From Amoebidium appalachense (lineage: Eukaryota > Ichthyosporea): DNA of 64,000 bases. The position numbers were made by a program, and so were the translations under genes. The stretch lies in the NCBI GenBank assembly GCA_963693365.1, contig CAVNZM010000004.1:14074001-14138000 (forward strand), written 5' to 3'. Shown here in pieces: positions 50,586 through 63,790 of this stretch (the stretch's first letter is position 1; the number at the start of each line of letters is the position of its first letter). The notes under the pieces were generated by a model. The model searched no databases, was not told the DNA's origin, and saw only the letters and a list, made by a program, of their open reading frames with translations.

Positions 50586-50712
50586 TAAGAAGGCACAGTC
50601 AGCGATAAAAGACTCATGATTCACACTTCCAAATCCCATCTTATAGTCAAGAAGGTACAGTCAGCTGTTAAAAGACACATATTCACACTTCCAAATCCCA
50701 TCTTTTAATCAA
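50586..50712 (+). repeat. Tandem near-duplicate, about 61 bp
   Basis: AAGAAGGCACAGTCAGCGAT ... ACACTTCCAAATCCCATCTT is followed by AAGAAGGTACAGTCAGCTGT ... ACACTTCCAAATCCCATCTT. Two copies with a few substitutions. Confidence 0.85.
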
Positions 50713-51532
50713 TGAACACTTAAAGGCCCAGAAAAACTCACCATCCAGCCCCATAACACTATTAGTTTGTGATACAAAAATAATTGTATATTTAATTTTA
50801 ATTGACATTTGGTGAACAAGATGGGACTCTTACTTATAAACGAGGTTGTCGACTCAGTCAAATCCACGTGCGATTCCTCCACTAATCAGCGCCTTCCCTG
50901 GCACCTTCAAGATCCAGGGACCATTAGATCTAATGGACTTTGCCAACTTTGGACGACCAAGCGGCCAATCAGCTGAATGACAAGACAGATGACAGCAGCT
51001 AGGTACAGCACACTTTTCGAGTCGATTTGTAGATCTAATATTAGCCTCGTTCATCTGCACTGTCTGCAGCCCTCGCAGCCTCTTCCCTTAGCTATGTACA
51101 TGCAGGAAGGACTCCCAGTGCCTTTATTTTCTTTCTGGATAGTATATAGTATAAACGCCAAAGGCACGGATGAAATGCATATGGCCTGTGTCCGTCCAAT
51201 GCAAAATGCATGCAACAGCCATTTTTGCTTCACACAACGAGACCATCTTTAGTTAGAGTGAAACTTCCGTGAATGCATGCCCCGTTTCTCTCCCAGTTGT
51301 GACACACACACTCTCCCGAAGCTCCCCGCGGGGGCGATGATACATCAGCAGCGGCAGTGCCGCATGATAGTCAGGGCTCTATGTGCTATACCGCGGCTGG
51401 CCATCTGCACTGCTACCGCTGGCTTAGGGCCTTATCTTTCACTATTACTGTGTTTTTTGTCAGCTTCGCATAGTGACCAAAGAATTTAATAATTGTCACA
51501 TCATAATATCAATTATAACACTTTTGTGTCAA

Positions 51533-51535
<3 letters not shown>

Positions 51536-51583
<48 letters not shown>

Positions 51584-51612
51584 CACACACACACACACAT
51601 ATATATATATAT
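51536..51612. repeat. (TA)n-(CA)n-(TA)n microsatellite
   Basis: TATA repeat of about 40 bases, a short (CA)n, then a second TATA run. Confidence 0.95.
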
Positions 51613-53803
51613 GAGCATTTCCTATGAGTCCAAACCCGCGGCCAGCTCTAGATGTTGTATTTTTTAGTCTTCACGTACATGTACACGTACAAATTTAACC
51701 AGCATTATTAGGAGAAGTTTGAAGAGGATGTATACGTATATATACATGAGCTTTTTCTAGAATAGGGATTTTTCATCTCAACTGTAAAAGGCCCAAACGC
51801 ATGCATCATCAGGCTAATATTAGGCTCGTACATATGCATATCATCGTCACCGGGCCGACACCGGCCCAGGTTAAATTTGCTGGCGGAATTAAGGAATTCG
51901 AAAATCAGTGCGCATGCCTGTCTGCATTTAGGGTTTTAAAAGATTGCTGCAGGTTACTCATTAACTGTGTGTGTACATATGTATGCTACAATAATTGTTC
52001 ATGGGGCCAGACCATCTGTTCTGGGCTGGTAGCTGTTGCCACAAGCTGCCAGGGACTTCAGCTGCCAGGGGGGCCTGGGACTTAGGCAGGTCAGGTTGGG
52101 AGGCTGGGACACTCCGGGCCGAATTCGAAACATTATCAATCGATCCGTGACTCCTTCCCTTTGACTCCTTTGAACATGCTATGTCACGTGCACACGCATT
52201 CTTTCCCACGCCAAATCGGCCACCAATAACAAACAGGCCTGGCACTAAGAGTTTGGAACAAGAAAGCAAATGTGTAATCTACAGATGACAAAAATGATTG
52301 GCTGGCTATGATTGCCTCCGCTTGGCATTGGCAATGTTGGCAACATCAATATGTTAGGAATAGGCAAGCGCCCAGTTGTAGACTAACTAATATTAGTGCC
52401 GCTGCGGCATAATATAAGACCCTACTAGGCTATATGTACTCATAGTATGCATACTGTATACATACATGTACATATACATATACATACATAAAAATATGTT
52501 ATAGTGTATCAGTAAAAGTAAGCTGTCTTTTGCATGAGCTGGTTGGTGGGCCCAGTGGCCCCACTCAGATTACTTGAATGTGACAGCAGGCGCCGTGAGA
52601 TCACCGCGCGCCATCGGGGTCGCCATGGCAGAAATATTGTGCTGCTGCTGTAGAAAAAAACAAGCAGAAACTAGCTCAATTTAGCTGCTAAGTAGCCCTA
52701 CATAATTTGTTTAGGTTCCTTCATGAAGTTTCTATTCCCACACACGTGTGTGCATAACGCCGTTGTTCAATGATGCATTACAAAACGGTGTTGCATAATC
52801 ATATACCGCAGGGTGTGAAATTTGTTTTAGGCTAGTGCCAATTTGGCAGCCTTCCACCAGCCTGGATGGCCCTAATAGAGCCAACAACCGTTTTTAGGTG
52901 CCAATTTCCGTATATATTTGGCCCTGTTAGGGCCAATTTTTCAGAAATTGATGGACCTAACTGTGTAGTAACCTCGAAAATTTAGGGACAATCCTCGGAC
53001 CTTCAGGGACAATTTGCTGGCCCTAAACCCCCTACATTCACACAGCCTGATATACCATGGAAATGGGTTAGACGGCTGCGTGATACACAGCAAATCAACT
53101 CTCAGATAACAAGATGAAGAGCTACGATCTAGATCGTACCCTGCCAGGCTGCCACTCCAGCATACCTTTCTTCTAAATAATATCCCAGTTTCCGGCTAGC
53201 ATTTTCTAAGATATTAGAGAGTTACGATAATTACACGGCGAAGTATAAAGTAAGAATAAACGCCATTGTGATTTTTTTTTCTGTTCAATAATGAGTATCA
53301 TAGATTAGCAGTATTCATTTTTTCTGATATAAAACCTCTGTGATCAAGAAATGGATTCAGATAAGTCCATTTTCACGACAGCACAAAGGTTTGATATGCC
53401 GAGATAACTAAAGTGAAAACATGGATGAGTATAGAGCCTCAGCTAATTAGAGCGGTAATTACATGGCCCAACCACAGACGGTTGAGAGCAGTGCAGCTTT
53501 GCGATAAAGAAACGTAGAGTAAAGGATTGATAAACGATCTAATTGTAAATAAAAAGATTTCAATTCAAGGTATTGTAATTTTTGTAGGTGTTAACGTTGT
53601 GGCAAGTTGTAGGCTGATCCTGCCACTGTGTATCAGCAGCCCTAATTATTTTATTCAGAGCAAATATTGCTGAGCCTGGGAGTCTTAAGGTCAAAGAGCA
53701 CCTGATTGGTAGTTTGCACCACAAATGCAGCATGTAGATGTAAATAATTGATTCTAAACCAATCGTATGCATTATGGGCGTTACGAAAATGGTTATCTTT
53801 TTT

Positions 53804-53883
53804 CCAATTGGTTAGATGACCAGTAGCCAAACCAAGTCTTCATGCCGTTCATCTGCTCTCATACGCCGTCAAAACTATAAAAG
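53804..53883 (+). promoter_or_regulatory. CCAAT + TATA promoter of the zinc-finger gene
   Basis: TTCCAATTGG (a CCAAT/ATTGG palindrome) at 53802 and CTATAAAAGG with TATA at 53876. The ATG of the gene is at 54213, giving a long 5' leader of about 300 bases that may contain an intron. Confidence 0.65.
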
Positions 53884-54212
53884 GCCGCCGGTGGCCCAGT
53901 CTTCACGAAGTCAAGTAGACTTTGTGCCTTTTGTGCATTCCTAAGTCCGTATCAACCACGCAAACAGCAGAGTCACGCCGCGGCGCACCTAAACAACCCC
54001 CGGCGACCAAGCTACTACAGTATTTATTAGCGTACACTCCACAGTGATTCCACAAAGGGTAGATATGTTCGGTAGCCGGGCAACAGGAGAACACAGGCGA
54101 AAACTAAAATATACCACACACACCGTATGACGCAGAGTACATGACTGTAGGAATAATACAAAGGTTGTAACTTCCATACTAAATCCGACTGCAATTGATT
54201 CAATTCTTCGCT

Positions 54213-56217
54213 ATGTACCGCCACCAGCAAGAAAACATGTTTTCGTTCGACCACATAGACTTTAGCTCGGTGGCTGTGCCCACCCCTGCAGCACGTGTTA
54301 TGCACCACAACCACTCCCCCCCCCCCCTACGCAACTACGCCCGTGGGCATGGGGGGCTGGCAGCCGGTCACGGCCACACGCAGCCTACCGGCGCAGTTGG
54401 GGTCGCTCACCATCCAGCCCACGGCCACCGTGCTGCTTCCCGACGACTCGGTGGCGCTGCTTGCCTCCGTGCTGGACCTGGCCATCGGCACACAGAACTC
54501 CCTCACACTGCAGGTGCGTGCCTTCTGTCTGTTTGGAGTGTGTGGGCCCCAGAATTTTCACAGCATGCATGCACCGTAACAGCAGCACAAAACAGGAATG
54601 CATGCACACACGGCACACAGCACATATGGATACCACAGACGTGCACTGCATGCTCCAGCGGGTAGACACACCACGGAGTAACATAGAATGAGGCAACGTG
54701 CACTTGAACACGTCCGAAACACACTTAGTTCACAGCAAATATTGTGTGCCACACACACAAAACACACACACAAACAAACACACACACACACACACACACA
54801 TCCACCCAGACACATGCAAGCAAGAACACACGCATTACACAGACACTAAACCCCCCTCCACCCTCCCCTACCATCCCCCCCTTCTCCCCCCAAAACAAAT
54901 TTAAACCAAATCAAAGAACAAAAAGGGATACCAAACACCAATCACATCTACACACTATGTGCACATCAAACATTGTGTGCGCATTTGGCAAAGCCGGAGG
55001 GACCTCAGGGTATTTGCAATTGCAGCTCACCTTACTCGGTACCCCCAGCAACACAACTCAGAGACCCTCAAATCCCCCCCCCCCCCCCCCCCCCCCCCCT
55101 TTCATGGTGTTTTTTGCTGACCCACACATCCCCCCCCTCAGGCACAGGCCCTAGGTGTGCAGATGCAAACCACCACCCCCACTGCCTTTTCGGCACCCAC
55201 CCTCCCCTCACCGGCCGTGGTACACCCACAGTCGACGGGGGCACAGCACCATGCCCCCCCCCGGATCCTGCCTGCAGCCGTGCCCACCGACTTTGATGCC
55301 GACTACAGGCGGAGGCACAGCTTCCCCATCTGCCCCAAACCCCCCCGCATGCGCCGGCCCAGCAGCGAGCTCAAGCGGGCCTTTGTGTGCACGGAGGAGA
55401 GCTGTGGCAAACGGTGAGTGGCCCCTCCATGTCAGGGCCAGAGCGTGCACGTGCTAATAGTAGTCCTCGTAGCATGCACAGAGAGGTTGCCCTCGTTCCC
55501 CATCCCTTATGTGCCTCAATTTTGCTCTTCCATACCCCCCCCCCCCCCCCCCCCCCCCTCCTCCACCCCCCTCCGCCTTCCCTCCCCCAGGGATTCCCCT
55601 TCTCCCTTTCCCCTCCCCCTTCCCCTTCCCCCCCCCCCCCTCCTCCCCCCCCTCGGCCTCCCCCCCCCCCCCCCCCCCAGCCTACCAAATCGTCCAGCAC
55701 AGCCACTTACCCCCTCTTCCCCTGCAGATACGAAAACAGGCGCACGCTGCAGGCGCACATGCGCAAGAAGCACAACACCTCCCTGCCCCCCCAGTCCCGC
55801 CCCCTCAAGGGTGCCAGTGGCTGCCACAGCACCCCGGGGTCCATTTCATCCTCACGGGCTTCTTCGACCTGCTCCATCAACACATCGACCCCCCCACCCC
55901 CCCAAAATTCAGCATCTACCCCCCCGGCAATGGACTTCTTCTCAGCGGACTGCCTATCGCAATCCTTTGAATTTCACCCCAGGGGGTCGGGGCTCAGCCG
56001 ACAGGTGTCGCAGCTCTCACACACATCACGCACATCCGACGACACAGAGTGCGGGCAAAATGCCGCAGACATAGACGGCCTAGCCCTGGACCTTGCGGGG
56101 TTGGAAAATCTCGGCGAGTTTTTGGGCCTAGCCGTGGAGGAGTTGGACCCGGATTTTTTTAAGTTTGCCCTCTTGCCGGCCGATGGCACGGACCCAAATG
56201 CACGGGGCACAAACTAA
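54213..56217 (+). CDS. Single C2H2 zinc-finger protein, frame broken by C12 run
   Basis: Probable nuclear regulator. Exons 54213-54513, 55142-55413 and 55728-56217. One C2H2 finger is split by the last intron: FVCTEESCGKR then YENRRTLQAHMRKKH (C-x4-C, H-x4-H). The rest is Pro/Ser/Thr-rich; the C-terminus is acidic and hydrophobic (LALDLAGLENLGEFLGLAVE, ELDPDFFKFALLP), like a transactivation segment. Exons 2 and 3 continue the frame used downstream of 54330 in exon 1 (GWQPVTATRSLPAQLGSLTI). The N-terminal frame from ATG 54213 (FSFDHIDFSSVAVPTP) is offset by one base; the switch lies at a run of 12 C (54316-54327). Alternatives are a start at ATG 54350 in the downstream frame, an assembly error or a real polymorphism. 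I do not recognise an orthologue. Confidence 0.75.
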
Positions 56218-56370
56218 AGTGGCGGTACATTCGGAATATTTAGTTTCTCTCGCAACGAGATTTTCAACGGCTAGCGCGGGCAGTGTGGTTGCCTGCTGGG
56301 GGTGGATTCCGTATGACAGGGGCAGCACGTGGCATCAGGTGGGCGGCACACAAACACACACACGTACACA

Positions 56371-56408
<38 letters not shown>

Positions 56409-56793
56409 CGGTCATTCTGTTCACATTGATTTCATAAAATCTTTTAGAAAGGAGGGTTGGCCTCCTATTCAAGCAATCCATAATAACGAGATAGGCAGTT
56501 ACGAATTTCCGAAATATCTCTGCTTTTGGGGAGGGGGGGGGGGGGGGGGGAGGGGGGATCCTAATTTTGCAAGGAACCTGCGCTGCCTGCCGACAGGTAC
56601 CCCATTATTACGCAAACTAATATGTAATTCTTTTAGTGTATCGACCTATAGTCCTGTAATTCTAATGCCGCCATTGTAGCATTTCAGTAATTTGTGTGCA
56701 GAAATTAATCGTAGACTTGGTAACGGTGTCCTCCACCAAGTAATTTTTAGTTTGTTGTGAATTAATTTAGTGGACACTGAATGGCTGCTGGCT
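56218..56793. other. 3' flank of zinc-finger gene
   Basis: Contains a (CA)n at 56355-56405 and poly-G at 56530-56556, otherwise ordinary sequence without a gene. Confidence 0.5.
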
Positions 56794-56819
56794 ATTGGCC
56801 AAAGACCGTGGTATAAAAA
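56794..56819 (+). promoter_or_regulatory. ATTGG + TATA promoter without visible gene
   Basis: GCTATTGGCC (ATTGG at 56794) then GGTATAAAAAATG (TATA at 56812). It closely resembles the subtilisin promoter in spacing. Downstream lies TTTTCAG at 56859, then (CA)n, so any transcript enters repeats quickly. Confidence 0.4.
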
Positions 56820-56961
56820 ATGCCGCAATTAAATCCCGTTAATATTGTTTCGTGGCCTTTTCAGTACCAAAGCAGCGCACACACACAGGCACTACTCACA
56901 CCCACATGCAGCGCAGCGCGCACGTGCACATAGACATGCACAACTGTGATGTAAACTTGCA

Positions 56962-57375
<414 letters not shown>

Positions 57376-57538
57376 CACTTGCAGACACACTCACACCTTC
57401 GCACACACGGGCAAGTCGTGTTCGCGTGTATCCTCGTGCTGAAACACACGCATGGACATGCGCACACATACCCTTTTGCACTCGTGCACACACACATACA
57501 CCCTGACAGAGCAGGCGCGCTGGCGGGGTACACCGTCT

Positions 57539-57575
<37 letters not shown>

Positions 57576-58416
57576 AGCCCCTCCATCCCCCCACCCCCCC
57601 CATCCCCCACACCTCCCTCCCTCCCACTCCCGCTCTCCTCTCTCCCCTTCCCCCCTTCTCTCCTCCCTACGCTAACCTTCCCACACAGCCAAACACACGT
57701 TACCCCCTCCCCACCCTTTGGACATAGACGTGCACCCACACCCACACACACACCATGCCAAAACCTCTCTTTCTCTCTCTCCTCCCCCCTCCCCCCCCCC
57801 CCGCCCCCCCCCCTCCCCCCAACCCCACGCCCCTTCCCTCCCTTCCCCCTCCCCCATGGTAGGCCTGCACGCCTCCCACACCACACCGAACAAAAACCCC
57901 AAATGCACACGCACATGAACACACATGTATGCATTTCCACAACCACACTCACACATATGCAGAGACTCTGGGAACCATTACGTACACATACCAACACACT
58001 GTCATATAGATGAGCACACCTACGCAGACACACACACCCGTTACATAATTTTTTACACAAGCACAAATCAACATGCACACACTGTCACACACTTGCACCC
58101 ATCCTCCCCCTCGCCCCCTCCCATCGCCACACCAATATGTACACGCACACACACACATAACAAACCCTGACCCACCAACCACCAACACCCACCCACCCAC
58201 CCACCCACCCACACACCAACACGCCTGCGCACTCACCCACACATCTACCCACTTACCCACCCACCCACCCTTCCACACCCAGCCACACCCACCCACGCAT
58301 CCATCCACCCACCCGCCCCCCCCCCCCCCCCCCCCCCCCACACACACACCCACACCCACACACGACACACACAAACATGCACACACACACCGTGACCAGC
58401 ACATACACATACACTA

Positions 58417-58449
58417 CGGGATTTTTGGATTTGAAATGGGGAGGGGGGA
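58417..58449 (+). repeat. Inverted repeat, left arm
   Basis: CGGGATTTTTGGATTTGAAA then TGGGGAGGGGGG; about 28 of 32 positions match the reverse complement of 59865-59896. GTGACCAGCAC lies 15 bases before it. Confidence 0.75.
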
Positions 58450-58788
58450 GTAGTTAATATCGACGTCCGCCCTGGTGGTACCTCCCCCCCCCCCTCCGAG
58501 GGGGGGGGGAACCTACCCCCCCCCAGTGGGGGTAGCCCCCCCCCCCCCCCTTTCCAATGGTAGCCGCAGGGGTGGGTGGGTTCCCCCCCCCTCCGCCCGC
58601 CCCCCCGGGGCGCCCCCTTCTCTCCAACTGCGCATGCGTGTGTCAAGGCCAGAGTCTCTTTCCCACCTATGAAAGTTGTACCTGTATTCGTATTTTTTTT
58701 TTTTATAGAGGAATTGCTTCCGTTTAGGCCACTGATGTATGTATGCATCCCCCCCCCCCCCCCCCCCCCCCCCCCCGGGTCCCCCCTT

Positions 58789-58838
<50 letters not shown>

Positions 58839-59274
58839 GGCACACACAGATTTCCCGACCCTTCGTGCTGGTACCGGTGCTCTTCTTCTGCCGGATGCAC
58901 ACAGTTGTGTATCCTTTGCAAGGTCTGCTTTGTGTTGTCCACGGCAAATGTGTACGATGTATATGCTCCATAACATATTCTAACGACCCGCTCTCCCCCT
59001 TCCCCCCCCCCCCCCCCCCCCCCCCCCTCTCCCCCTCCCTCCCCCCAGCCCCCCGGTCCCTCCGGTCTCACTCCCCCCCCCTCCCCCCTCCCCCCCCCCC
59101 CCCCCCCCCTCTCCCTCGCCTTAAATATCGTTTTCTAACGATCCCTTCCCCCTCCCCCCGGCCCCCCCTCCAGCCCCACCCCCTCCCCCCTCCACAGCAC
59201 TCACCTCGAGCTCCTCCCCCTCCCCCTCCCCCCACCCTCCCTCACCCTGCTCATTCACGCAAGTAAAATGCACG

Positions 59275-59305
<31 letters not shown>

Positions 59306-59864
59306 CATTGCGACGGTCAATTATTTCTAACTTATGAATTATTGGGGGCAAGGTTATCGTGCTAACCATGCGATGTTCGTGTGCGAATCTGTGTCAGTGG
59401 CGGGGAATGTTTGTGTGTGTACGTAGTTCATACGGGTGCAGATACTTATGAATTAAATACGTGTGAAAGTCACGTGCAATTGTGCGCACGTGGTGGGGCG
59501 ACTCGAGACGAGTGCGAGAGGGGGCGGGGGGGGGGGGGGGGGGGAGGGGGGGGAGGGGGGGGGGGGGGGGGGAGAGGAGGGGGGAGGGGGAGGGGCAGGG
59601 TATGACGTTTAATATGACATGATATAGCCTGAGTTTCAGGAGATCAAGAGTGACTTCTATGAATTGTCCTTAATGTTTACGTTTTGGAAATGTATGTAAA
59701 CCGTAGGCTAAAACATACTACTATATAATCAGATTATCATTATCTGATATAGATGGCATATGATGGCAGCCTATGGGGTGGGTGGGTCCCCCCCCCCCCC
59801 CCCCCCCCCCCCCCCTGCTACTCGGAGGGGTGGGTGTCTTCCCCCCCCCCCAACCTAGATACCA

Positions 59865-59896
59865 CCCCCCTCCCCGTTTCAAAATCAAGAATCCCG
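59865..59896 (-). repeat. Inverted repeat, right arm
   Basis: Reverse complement reads CGGGATTCTTGATTTTGAAA then CGGGGAGGGGGG, matching 58417-58449. GTGACCAGCAC follows at 59900, in the same orientation as its copy near 58392. Confidence 0.75.
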
Positions 59897-60332
59897 AAAG
59901 TGACCAGCACGCACACACACACACACCTGGAACAGCCACGTAGAGAGATGCGGGATTGCACCGGTACACGTATACGTACACATGCCGGCATAACCAAACA
60001 CCACCCCAGCCCACACGGGCACCCCTACACACATACTGACACACATATACACATTGCACGGGCACATGCACCACACAAACACACAAACACACACAAACAC
60101 ACACATACACACACACAAAGACACACACACACACGTGCACACACACATACACACACACACACACACACCAACCCTATACCCACACAAGGACACACCCATC
60201 ATTCCAGGCACGCACATGCACAGCCATGCGCAGTTACGGCACAAAAACACAAACCCACACACCTGCACTAACGTAAGCTCACACGGGGTTTCTATTTCTT
60301 TTCGTGGCGCGGGGGGGGAGGGGGGGGGGGGG

Positions 60333-60368
<36 letters not shown>

Positions 60369-61385
60369 CTGATACCAGACCAGGACAGGCCGACTTCCCC
60401 CTAGACTCCACACACCTAAAAAAATGTGAGGGGGAGGGGGAGGGGGTGCTGCATGGGATGGCTGGGGGGGGGGGGGGGGGGGGAGGGGGCCGGAGGGAAG
60501 GGGGGAATGGATAGGTAGAAGGCACCTTAGCCCCTCGCACGTTGATACACCTTCGTTTTGATACATTGACCTACTCATACACCGGTACCGTCTACCTGGC
60601 ACGATACTATAGGGGGTCTCCTAGCTTTCCCCTCATACCAGTGTAATATATTTAGACATGACACCAAAAAAAGTAATGTGATAAACCCGTCTCGTTTCCG
60701 TATTATTACACCTTGCGTACTCATCCACTCTGAGGCCTGATCCAATACGTAAGCAGCTACTGTATGTGGCTTCATGATCATAGGTGGTGGTTGTGGTGTG
60801 CTGGTGTCTATGTGTGTGTGTTGTGTGTGTGTGTATGATGGGTGGGTGGGTGGGTGGGTGGGGGGGGGGGGGGGGGGGGGGGGGGGAGGGAGGGTTGGGT
60901 GAGAGCAGGCGAAATGGTGTGGGGGGGAAAGGAGGTGGTGGGGGCCTGTAGTGAACATCGCATCTGTGGCAAGGGGGGACATCGCCGCGGAGCCAGGGGC
61001 GGGGGGACTGGGGGGGGGGGGGGGGAGGAGGGGGGCTGCTTTTGGGATCAAGACATGATAAAGTACCAATAATATCCCTGTCCTGTGTCTGAGCCAATAG
61101 GAGCCCACCGTTTAGTCTCCAACCCCACCCATTTCCCCGTAGTTGTAGGCAGTCACCCTAGACCACTTGCCGCAATTTGAAATGAACCCCCACAGCCCCA
61201 TGAACAGCCAGTGGTCACGTGCGCTGCCAGTGCTGCCAATCAGCACGCAGGGACTAAACCTGTGCCCATCAATTCGAAAATATTTTCTCTTACTTCCCTA
61301 GAGCTATATGCAATACGGTAGAGTGGGGCCTACCCTCCTCTCCCCCCCCCCCCCCCCGCCCCGCGACCCCCCCCCCCCCTCCTAT

Positions 61386-61460
<75 letters not shown>

Positions 61461-61997
61461 CCCCATACCGATAGTAGGGTCTTGCGATTGCAAGCACTAC
61501 CATGGGCTATTTGTGGTGTAATTGCGCCATATGGGGTAAAACACCGTGCAATAGTAGCCAATAGGATACGAGCCTGCCGCTCCATATATGGATGAGGAAT
61601 TCAATTAGTGCGCCTACGTGTCCTGGAGACGAAGCATACATCAGCCTGCGCTTTGTGCTGTGCAGCGAGCCGATAGTAAAGGGTTAGGGAAACGAGTGAG
61701 TTCCCGTTAACCCACAGTGTGGTGTCGTGTTGCCTTCTCCCCTATAGCTCCATTCAAAGAACCAACTTCAAAGTACACGTGTACACACAAGGGACACAAC
61801 ACCATTTTTTTTAATCTCTGCTTTAATTTTATCACGCGAAAACGTGGTTTATAACGTTCCAGAGTCCCTTGTAGAATTACCTGCTTGCACTTGCAAAAGA
61901 AAATGACCTTAACAGGGGGCAAGGTGGTGCCGAAATGCCCAGCGATCAACCAAATATATATAGAGACATACATGTGGGAAATTTAGGAGCTCGAGCC

Positions 61998-62032
<35 letters not shown>

Positions 62033-63149
62033 AGGGGTAATAACTATAATAATTAATGAATAATCAATACTATAATGATGATGAAGGTCTTATGAGAGTC
62101 ACGTAGGAAGGGGAAGAAGGGTGGGGGGTGGGGGGCGGGGTGGGCATACATGAAGGGTTGATTGACCCCCTTCCCCCCCCCCCTCCACCCCCCTCCCGGG
62201 ATCCCCCCTCCCCCCCCCTCCCCCCTTCGGGGGGACCCAGAACCACTCCCACTCAGCTGTGCCCCTCTGGGCCCTAATTGACCACCGCAACTGACTGTAT
62301 GGTGGTACTCTACTCGCATCTCCACGGCGAGCTGATTCGAATACGTCCTTTGGTTCTTGTTATGATAGAATAGTCTATCTGTTTATTCCTGCTCTTCCCA
62401 GTCATGTACTTAGCCTGTTCCCGCCTATCCCGCCCCCGCGTACTTGGGGACCGCCTGGGGCCGCATACGCCAGGAACCACAACTGCCTTCCTATTGGCTA
62501 GTACATAACCCCGATCTATCCTGAGAGACTATCTGTAGTCCTATTGGACGATGTAATCGCGGAAGGTATCATGATAAAGCAGCCGGACCATCCATCCTCA
62601 GATGGTACCAAAGGATCCGTGTTCTCAAACCACTTCCTGCGTACCTCTCTACTCGATCCGCTATGTAGAAGTGATTGTCTCTTACAGAGGTCACAGGACC
62701 GAATCCTGCCTCTGCTCCACATTTATTCTGATAGTTCTGAAGCCAAACGAGCCCCTCTCCCCCTTCGAACGCTAGGTACTCCGTCGTCCAGACCATATCA
62801 ACGGAGACCTGTCAATTCGTCTTATACATAGAGTTTGGAATACACGGGGCCTGTGAGGCTGTTTGCCACGTAGGCTGTCACGTGGAGCCAGGAATCAAGT
62901 TGACAACCACTAATCATCAAGAAGGCATCAAAAAAGCCTAGCATTTTCTGTATTTATTTTATGCCACCATGTTTCGAACGAACTTTCTTGGGTACTCAGT
63001 GAATCACTCAATAGCAACATGCCAAAGTTCACATCCAAAAATAGAGACTGTGGTACTTCAGCCAATCAAAAATCAGAACCATGTACGTTTCATATGCGCA
63101 GCAGATGAAAGATGTTTCACGGATCACTTCGGGCGCAGGCAGCCGGGCG

Positions 63150-63230
63150 GCCCATGACGTCACGGGCCGCGGCGCCAGGCGCAGCCGCAGCGGCGGCTGA
63201 CATCGGTCTGGCGCAGCGCCTGACGTCAGG
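63150..63230. promoter_or_regulatory. GC-rich block with two CRE-like sites
   Basis: Contains CCATGACGTCACGG (63153) and CCTGACGTCAGG (63219), each with the TGACGTCA palindrome, in a strongly GC-rich setting 550-640 bases upstream of the terminal gene. Confidence 0.4.
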
Positions 63231-63698
63231 CGCCACCAGCGCCGGTATTTCCGGCGCAGCACACTGCAGATGCAGGCCACCTTCGTTTTCGCCGTGTGCT
63301 GCACGTACGGTTTTTGTTAGCACGATTGCGTTTTCGGTGGCTAGCACACGGCGGCTCCCACCCACCCACCTCTAAGTCTGTATACATGACGGTGTACGTA
63401 TGCGACTGTGACTGGCTCACAGCCCGATTGCAGCGGCAATAAAGCATGTCGAGGCGGGGCCCAGCCCCGGCTGGTGCGGGGGGGGCTCATGGCATGGACC
63501 CCCCCTGGCGGCCCCCGCCTCGGCCAGCCCCTTGGGTGCAGGCACGACGGCCTGCACTCCACGGACACGGGGGGCATGAGGCAAGCACGAGTGAGTGATG
63601 TGAAATCATTTTCATTACTTCATCCAATCAATCAAAAACAGATCTCTGGAACTCATATACCATATTAGGAAACTAGTGGCCCACGTGGGTGCTCTTTG

Positions 63699-63740
63699 AT
63701 TGGTGTCTGGTTGGCTCATTCGGCTTCTGCAGTATATAAA
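63699..63740 (+). promoter_or_regulatory. ATTGG + TATA promoter of the terminal gene
   Basis: TTTGATTGGTG with ATTGG at 63699 and CAGTATATAAAG with TATATAAA at 63733. The spacing of about 30 bases matches the subtilisin promoter. First ATG at 63791. Confidence 0.75.
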
Positions 63741-63790
63741 GCAGGGCTCCCGAGGCAGTTGCATCACGCACAGCCTGAATACCGTAGGCT

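Larger units (their letters stand above)
57376..63690. other. Repeat-rich spacer, no gene recognised
   Basis: Poly-C at 57541-57573, 58320-58338, 58750-58777, 59000-59025 and 59790-59815; (CA)n at 58795-58835 and 61389-61456; poly-G at 59528-59572, 60856-60888 and 62001-62030. Between these are mixed-composition stretches (59600-59760, 61080-61310, 61470-61990, 62300-63100) in which I found no convincing coding frame. Confidence 0.55.

Noticed and set aside
61655-61700. TTAGGG near 61684 as a telomeric signal
   Set aside because: A single occurrence, with no tandem repetition.
62650-62720. Possible tRNA around ACAGGACCGAATCCTG
   Set aside because: The T-loop would be five bases and no cloverleaf fits.
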